Assembly: GCA_947561715.1 (NCBI GenBank)
Contig: OX387198.1
Span: forward strand, 2,232,001 to 2,296,000
Source of the DNA: Ascidia mentula
Lineage: Eukaryota; Chordata; Ascidiacea; Phlebobranchia; Ascidiidae
Length of the DNA: 64,000 nt
Direction of reading: 5' to 3'
The position numbers and the translations under genes are program-made. The notes beneath the pieces are model-generated. The model searched no databases. It worked only from the letters and a program-made list of their open reading frames with translations, and was not told where the DNA came from. Below are positions 59,862 to 64,000 of this stretch, one piece after another; the first letter of the stretch is position 1, and every line of letters starts with the position of its first letter.

Positions 59862-61325
59862 TGTACGTAAATTTTAACGTAACTGGGACGCAACTTCGAT
59901 ACGTTTTAGAAAACCCCAAATCGACCATATTTGCACGTAGTTATTGACGTAACCCAGACGTTGATTTGAAACGTTTGATACAACCCGAACGCGACTACAA
60001 TTGCACGTCAATGTTAACGTAAGAAAGACGTTGATTTGATACGTTTCGATACAACCCGAACGCGACCACAATTGCACGTCAATCTTAACGTAAGAAAGAC
60101 GTTGATTTGATACGTTTCGATACAACCCGAATGCGACCACAATTGCACGTCAATGTTAACGTAAGAAAGACGTTGATTTGATACGTTTCGATACAACCCG
60201 AATGCGACCACAATTGCACGTCAATGTTAACGTAAGAAAGACTTTGATTTGATACGTTTCGATACAACCCGAATGCGACCACAATTGCACGTCAATCTTA
60301 ACGTAAGAAAGACGTTGATTTGATACGTTTCGATACAACCCGAATGCGACCACAATTGCACGTCAATGTTAACGTAAGAAAGACGTTGATTTGATACGTT
60401 TCGATACAACCCGAATGCGACCACAATTGCACGTCAATGTTAACGTAAGAAAGACGTTGATTTGATACGTTTCGATACGACCCGAATGCGACCACAATTG
60501 CACGTCAATGTTAACGTAGGAAAGATGTTGATTTGATACGTTTCGATACAACCGAATGCGACCACAATTGCACGTCAATGTTAACGTAAGAAAGACGTTG
60601 AATTGATACGTTTCGATACAACCCGAATGCGACTACAATTGCACGTCAATGTTAACGTAGGAAAGATGTTGATTTGAAACGTTTCGATACAACCCGAATG
60701 CGACCACAATTGCACGTCAATGTTAACGTAAGAAAGATGTTGATTTGATACGTTTCGATACAACCCGAATGCGACCACAATTGCACGTCAATGTTAACGT
60801 AAGAAAGACTTTGATTTGATACGTTTCGATACGACCCGAATGCGACCACAATTGCACGTCAATGTTAACGTAGGAAAGATGTTGATTTGATACGTTTCGA
60901 TACAACCCGAATGCGACCACAATTGCACGTCAATGTTAACGTAGGAAAGATGTTGATTTGAAACGTTTCGATACAACCCGAATGCGACCACAATTGCACG
61001 TCAATGTTAACGTAGGAAAGATGTTGATTTGAAACGTTTCGATACAACCCGAATGCGACCACAATTGCACGTCAATGTTAACGTAAGAAAGATGTTGATT
61101 TGATACGTTTCGATACAACCCGAATGCGACCACAATTGCACGTCAATGTTAACGCAAGAAAGACGTTGAATTGATACGTTTCGATACAACCCGAATGCGA
61201 CTACAATTGCACGTCAATGTTAACGTAGGAAAGATGTTAATTTGATACGTTTCGATACAACCCGAATGCGACCTCAATTGCACGTCAATGTTAACGTAAG
61301 AAAGACGTTTTTGTTTTCGGAAAGT
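59862..61325. repeat. 71-bp minisatellite, about 20 units
   Basis: Monomer: gaccacaattgcacgtcaat, gttaacgtaagaaagacgtt, gatttgatacgtttcgatac, aacccgaatgc. Central units differ at a few bases (gtaagaaagacg / gtaggaaagatg variants alternate in blocks); edge units are more diverged. Each unit has four ACGT tetranucleotides. Repeated 65-residue minus-strand frames here come from the 71-bp period and are not genes. Confidence 0.95.
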
Positions 61326-61889
61326 CCTAGTTCCTGTATTCTTACGTTCCGTAAAACGTAGAGAAGATGTTAATTTGATATATTTAAAAAAATATAATTG
61401 TGAGTATTTTAGCAGGATATTATTGTTGACAAGATAGGCCAGATAAGAGTGTTGTAAAATATCGTTTATATTTGAGGCGAAGTGGGCTAGACATTGTTAT
61501 TAACACGCTTTTGATTCATCGTTCAGAAAGTTAAATTACAAACAAACTATCTGAGTTAAGAACAAAAATCATTTTCGCATTCGCTTAAACTCTTGGCGCG
61601 TTATTCCCCGTTGATGCAGCCATTAAATCTTGGCCGCAAACGTTTCACATGGGAAAAAGGTTTTATCAGTCAAAGTCTGACAATTGTTTACGCTTCAGAT
61701 ATTCCTTTGCTCAACGTCGACCGACTCCCTTCGCGTCAATTCTAGTGCAATAGGAAACTTTTCAGGATTGGATTTCATAAAACTGCTAAATTTGCTTTAT
61801 TTGAAATCAAACAAACACCTAAAATACGGACTTTCCCATTACAGAGAGCGATTACATTCAAAATGAGAGTGAAAGTCCAGAATTCGTTT

Positions 61890-62730
61890 TGCACATAGGC
61901 ATAGGTTTTTACAGTTCAACTCAAAATAGCGTGTACTAATATTGTGCAAAATTTGATTTCGATTGAAGTTGAAACAAACGAATGAGAGACTGACAACTTG
62001 TTTAAAGACAAGGCACGACCGTCGCGCTCGGCTATTGACTGACCCATTGAAATGCTTAACCGTTTCGCTCTTGAAAGCCATTCCAATTAAAAGAAAGCGG
62101 TTTTTGCAGTTCAACTCAAAATAGAGTGTTCTAATAATGTGCAAAATTTAATTTCGATTGAAGTTGAAACAAACGAATGGGAGACTGACAACCTGTTTAA
62201 AGACAAGGCACGACCGTCGCGCTCGGCTATTGACTGGCCCATTGAAATGCTTAACCGTTTCGCTCTTGAAAGCCATTCCAATTAAAAGAAAGCGGTTTTT
62301 GCAGTTCAACTCAAAATAGAGTGTTCTAATAATGTGCAAAATTTGATTTCGATTGAAGTTGAAACAAACGAATGGGAGACTGACAACTTGTTTAAAGACA
62401 AGGCACGACTGTCGCGCTCGGCCATTGACTGGCACCTAACAATGCTTAGTCGTTTCGATCTTAAAGCCATTAGAATTAAAAGAAAGCGGTTTTTGCAGTT
62501 TAACTCAAAATAGAGTGTTCTAATAATGTGCAAAATTTGATTTCGACTGAAGTTGAAACAAACGAATGGGGGACTGACAACTTGTTTAAAGACAAGGCAC
62601 GACCGTCGCGGTCGGCTATTGACTGCGCACGTAGCAATGCTTAGTCGTTTCGATCTTAAAAGCCATTTAAAAGAAAGCGGTTTTTGTAATTCAACTCAAA
62701 ACAGAGTGTTGTAATACTGTGCATAATTTT
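61890..62730. repeat. 195-bp tandem repeat, about 4.2 units
   Basis: The word actgacaac.tgtttaaagacaaggcacga recurs at about 195-bp steps (61988, 62183, 62378, 62571). Because 195 is divisible by three, minus-strand frames stay open across units; no domain is visible. Confidence 0.9.
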
Positions 62731-64000
62731 GCATCGCAGGATAGTGAAGGACAAGTCTTTCCAAAATTGTAAAAGAAAACGTAAACGTGATGGAAAGGCC
62801 TTTGTGTGGTTTTATAGTTGCTACTAAACATCTGTTTTTAGGAAATGGGGCGAGATCAGTTGTTTTTAGAGTGATGATTTGCAAATATTAACGTCATATG
62901 CGCAGTATTTGTCCCGTACACAAATTCTACATCCCTTTGACACACACACTGTGATTAATTGGGACTGTCCACCGACCTCGCTGTAGTTCGTCCCTTATGG
63001 ATTTTCCACAGCGTGTGGTCACAGTTCGGCAAGTCAACGCACCGCATACCTCACATGTTCATAAAAGAAAATTTGGCGCTATCTGGCCTTGCCGCGGCTT
63101 GTGGGAGAGAAGCCGGTTGGCGGGAAAGTTTTTCAAAGTACCGTTGGATTCCTCTCGGGAGGGATATATTATTGGTATTGGCTGCGAGTCAAATCAAACT
63201 TATGGGTATCCTCCAGTCTTTCACATGTCAGAAACAGAAATAGCATCAGATGATATTATAGTATTATACTATGATAGCATACCCTTACAACATATATTTT
63301 GTTTGGTTCTATTTAGCAAATGTTGTGTTTGTTGTTGGCCTTTAGTGTACTTGGATTGTTTTGCAGATTAATCGTTTGTAAATGGCTTTGGTGTGAAATT
63401 ATTTGTTTGTTAAGTTCAAAAGTTCCATGAGAATCATTTTGAAAAGCAGGACAAGGAACCTACAGAAAGTAAAGGTAATTTAACTTTATCGTTGTATTGT
63501 ATATATTGCTATTTTTCATATTTCATGTACAGTTACGTTGGTTCCAAAATTATGAAAGACATGTGTTTTAAATCTTACACCAAAACCTGATTTTCAGATA
63601 TTCTATTTTCTCTGCGGTACTTCTGGGAATGTGGAAAAAAAACACCCACAGAACAAATGAATAAGTAGGTGCTGGTTTTGTCTGGATACTATAATAATGA
63701 ACTTGTAGCGGATTGTTTAAATCAACTATAGGGTGTTAAATTATAATTATAGAGTACAAAAATCTTTTTTCCAGATAATACTTGCTATGCGTATAACATA
63801 TTATGTCCCGGTACTGCAGTACATGTCACGGCTTGTTTAATGCACTTTAAAGTTAAATTTCCATTTTTACAGGAGCTTGCCGAAAAACTACATTCTGCCC
63901 CCAAGAAATCAAAAGGAAGTGGGTTGTTTTTTTAAGCATGCACCGAGAAGGCAATGCGGAGAGAAAGGCAATGTGGCGACTTTTAAAGGGTATGTTTTTG
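62731..64000. other. Right end of window, no gene supported
   Basis: A frame at 62997-63371 and possible plus-strand exons at 63598-63667 (ttttcag|ATATTC, ends before GTAGG) and 63873 onward (acag|GAGCTT) may belong to a gene continuing off the window, but I recognise no domain. Confidence 0.3.

Noticed and set aside
59874-61189. Series of 65-aa minus-strand frames with near-identical sequence
   Set aside because: They step by 71 bp, the minisatellite period, and have no start context or domain; incidental translation of a tandem repeat.
61839-62533. Minus-strand frames across the 195-bp repeat
   Set aside because: Open only because 195 is divisible by three; no recognisable protein.
62997-63371. 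124-aa plus-strand frame
   Set aside because: No domain, no clear splice or conservation evidence; mentioned only as part of the window end.

Overview
The window looks like nuclear DNA of a marine invertebrate, most likely a tunicate (ascidian such as Ciona). Genes are AT-rich and have many short GT-AG introns. A SNAP-25 gene fragment marks it as animal, and the repeats are typical of invertebrates (hAT-type MITEs, hammerhead ribozymes, tRNA-derived SINEs, minisatellites). The species is an inference; intron phase, splice sites and motifs were read directly.

The dominant theme is a family of genes built around one roughly 750-bp exon that encodes a TPR-like helical module of about 250 residues. 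The exon nearly always starts after a phase-1 acceptor (cag|AT-GAA or similar) and is preceded by short phase 1-1 linker exons. It is combined with different partners. (1) Minus strand, 1-5001 and 9168-15529: two tandemly duplicated genes in which two (A, cut by the left edge) or three (B) linker+TPR units follow a small N-terminal domain that may be TRADD-N-like. (2) Minus strand, 20235-24937: a complete 12-exon gene, RIPK-like kinase, linkers, TPR-like module, ZU5 and UPA-like domain, 958 aa with every junction in phase. (3) Plus strand, 36181-41330: a complete 13-exon gene, MADF and BESS-like DNA-binding part, seven linker exons, TPR-like module, 711 aa. (4) 47556-48131: a TPR exon fragment cut off by a transposon. 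(5) Plus strand, 54030-57434: a second RIPK-like kinase with linker exons but no TPR exon. A stray ZU5 exon relic lies at 7174-7270. Together this suggests a shuffling cluster of death/innate-immunity-type signalling genes.

Other genes: a single-exon seven-transmembrane protein (33471-34445, plus) and the 3' exons of a SNAP-25-like SNARE gene (50083-52988, minus).

Mobile DNA: a 4.76-kb DNA transposon (42793-47554) has inverted ends made of short tandem repeats and carries a HECT-type ubiquitin-ligase gene and a DDE integrase gene, each starting with the same kind of 67-nt zinc-ribbon exon. There are four hAT-type MITEs with 8-bp target duplications, a 1.2-kb TTAA-flanked element, a tRNA-derived SINE family, two well-formed hammerhead ribozymes, a 47-bp-stem hairpin, a 71-bp minisatellite (about 59862-61325) and a 195-bp tandem repeat (about 61890-62730). 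Large stretches at 26.2-33.4 kb, 34.5-36.1 kb, 57.5-59.8 kb and 62.7-64 kb show no gene I can support.
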